Origin: Actinomycetota bacterium
Lineage (GTDB): Bacteria; Actinomycetota; Actinomycetes; S36-B12
DNA: 6,076 bases
Direction: 5' to 3'
Assembly (NCBI GenBank): GCA_009702725.1
Contig: WLHM01000088.1
Coordinates: 1-6,076 of the forward strand
Part shown: positions 5,917 through 6,076 of the stretch, one piece after another
Position numbering within the stretch: the stretch's first letter is position 1
How the letters are laid out: each line of letters opens with the position of its first letter
Position numbers and translations under genes: made by a program
The notes under the pieces: generated by a model
Told to the model about the DNA's origin: nothing
The model's database searches: none
The model's input: only the letters and a program-made list of their open reading frames with translations

Positions 5917-6076
5917 TTGAGCCCGGCGACGAGGAATGGGTAGGCGATGTCGCTGATACTCTTGAGCCCCGCCAGATAGTTGAATCCGCCAATCAATTTA
6001 CCGGCCGGATTTGGTCAGTTCGTACCGACACCGTTAATTTCGATGGGCAACTTATTGAGCGCGACATCTTGTTACA
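5913..6076 (+). CDS. NUDIX hydrolase, probably ADP-ribose pyrophosphatase (N-terminal part, cut by window end)
   Basis: An open frame of 54 codons begins at ATG 5913, overlapping the pyrG stop as ATGA, and runs off the window. The peptide contains IVESANQFTGRIWSVRTDTV (22-41), followed by GQLIERDIL. This is the N-terminal pattern of bacterial ADP-ribose pyrophosphatases: V.S...F.GR.W.VR.D.V, then a strand leading to R(E/D).. before the H/PGAV stretch. The same gene follows pyrG in many actinobacteria, for example Rv1700 after Rv1699. These enzymes split ADP-ribose into AMP and ribose 5-phosphate. The Nudix box (GX5EX7REUXEEXGU) would lie beyond the window and cannot be checked, so the substrate is inferred from context. 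No strong Shine-Dalgarno is visible, so translation is probably coupled to pyrG. Confidence 0.85.
   Translation, partial: MIEPGDEEWVGDVADTLEPRQIVESANQFTGRIWSVRTDTVNFDGQLIERDILL

Noticed and set aside
1..6076. Hidden defence system, mobile element, CRISPR array or RNA gene.
   Set aside because: Coding density is close to complete with recognisable housekeeping genes. There are no long repeats, transposase motifs, tRNA-like folds or foreign-looking composition, and only one 53-base gap.

Overview
The window is a compact, all plus-strand gene cluster from a bacterial chromosome, almost certainly from an actinobacterium. Base composition looks like roughly 55-60% G+C by eye; it was not computed. 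The gene order (small conserved protein, tlyA, NAD kinase, recN, CTP synthase pyrG, NUDIX hydrolase) is the classic actinobacterial one, seen for example at Rv1693-Rv1700 of Mycobacterium tuberculosis. The TlyA, NadK and PyrG proteins read as actinobacterial throughout. GTG starts and overlapping ATGA/GTGA junctions are also typical. I cannot assign a genus.

Layout. Bases 1-26 may hold the last codons of an upstream gene and carry a strong ribosome binding site. At 27-482 is a small helical, phasin/UbiK-like protein with a lysine-valine tail. At 475-699 is a 74-residue conserved actinobacterial protein of the kind found just before tlyA. At 706-1536 is TlyA (rRNA 2'-O-methyltransferase), at 1533-2459 NAD kinase, and at 2456-4204 the DNA-repair ATPase RecN. 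A 53-base gap follows (4205-4257), the only real intergenic region, with a plausible promoter that would give a leaderless or nearly leaderless pyrG mRNA. At 4258-5916 is CTP synthase, and at 5913 a NUDIX hydrolase begins and runs off the window end.

How the genes work together. The first five genes look like one transcription unit with overlapping or near-abutting ends, so translation is probably coupled from gene to gene. Functions are housekeeping: ribosome modification (TlyA), NADP supply (NadK), double-strand-break repair (RecN), CTP supply (PyrG) and probably ADP-ribose or nucleotide-sugar clean-up (NUDIX). The genes usually found between recN and pyrG in relatives (steA and mctB/steB) are missing here.

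I found no mobile element, CRISPR array, tRNA or rRNA, and no convincing novel system. The points most worth a second look are the tail of the first protein, the tlyA start (in frame with the preceding gene across one TAG, with no visible Shine-Dalgarno), the altered TlyA linker motif, and the recN-pyrG junction.
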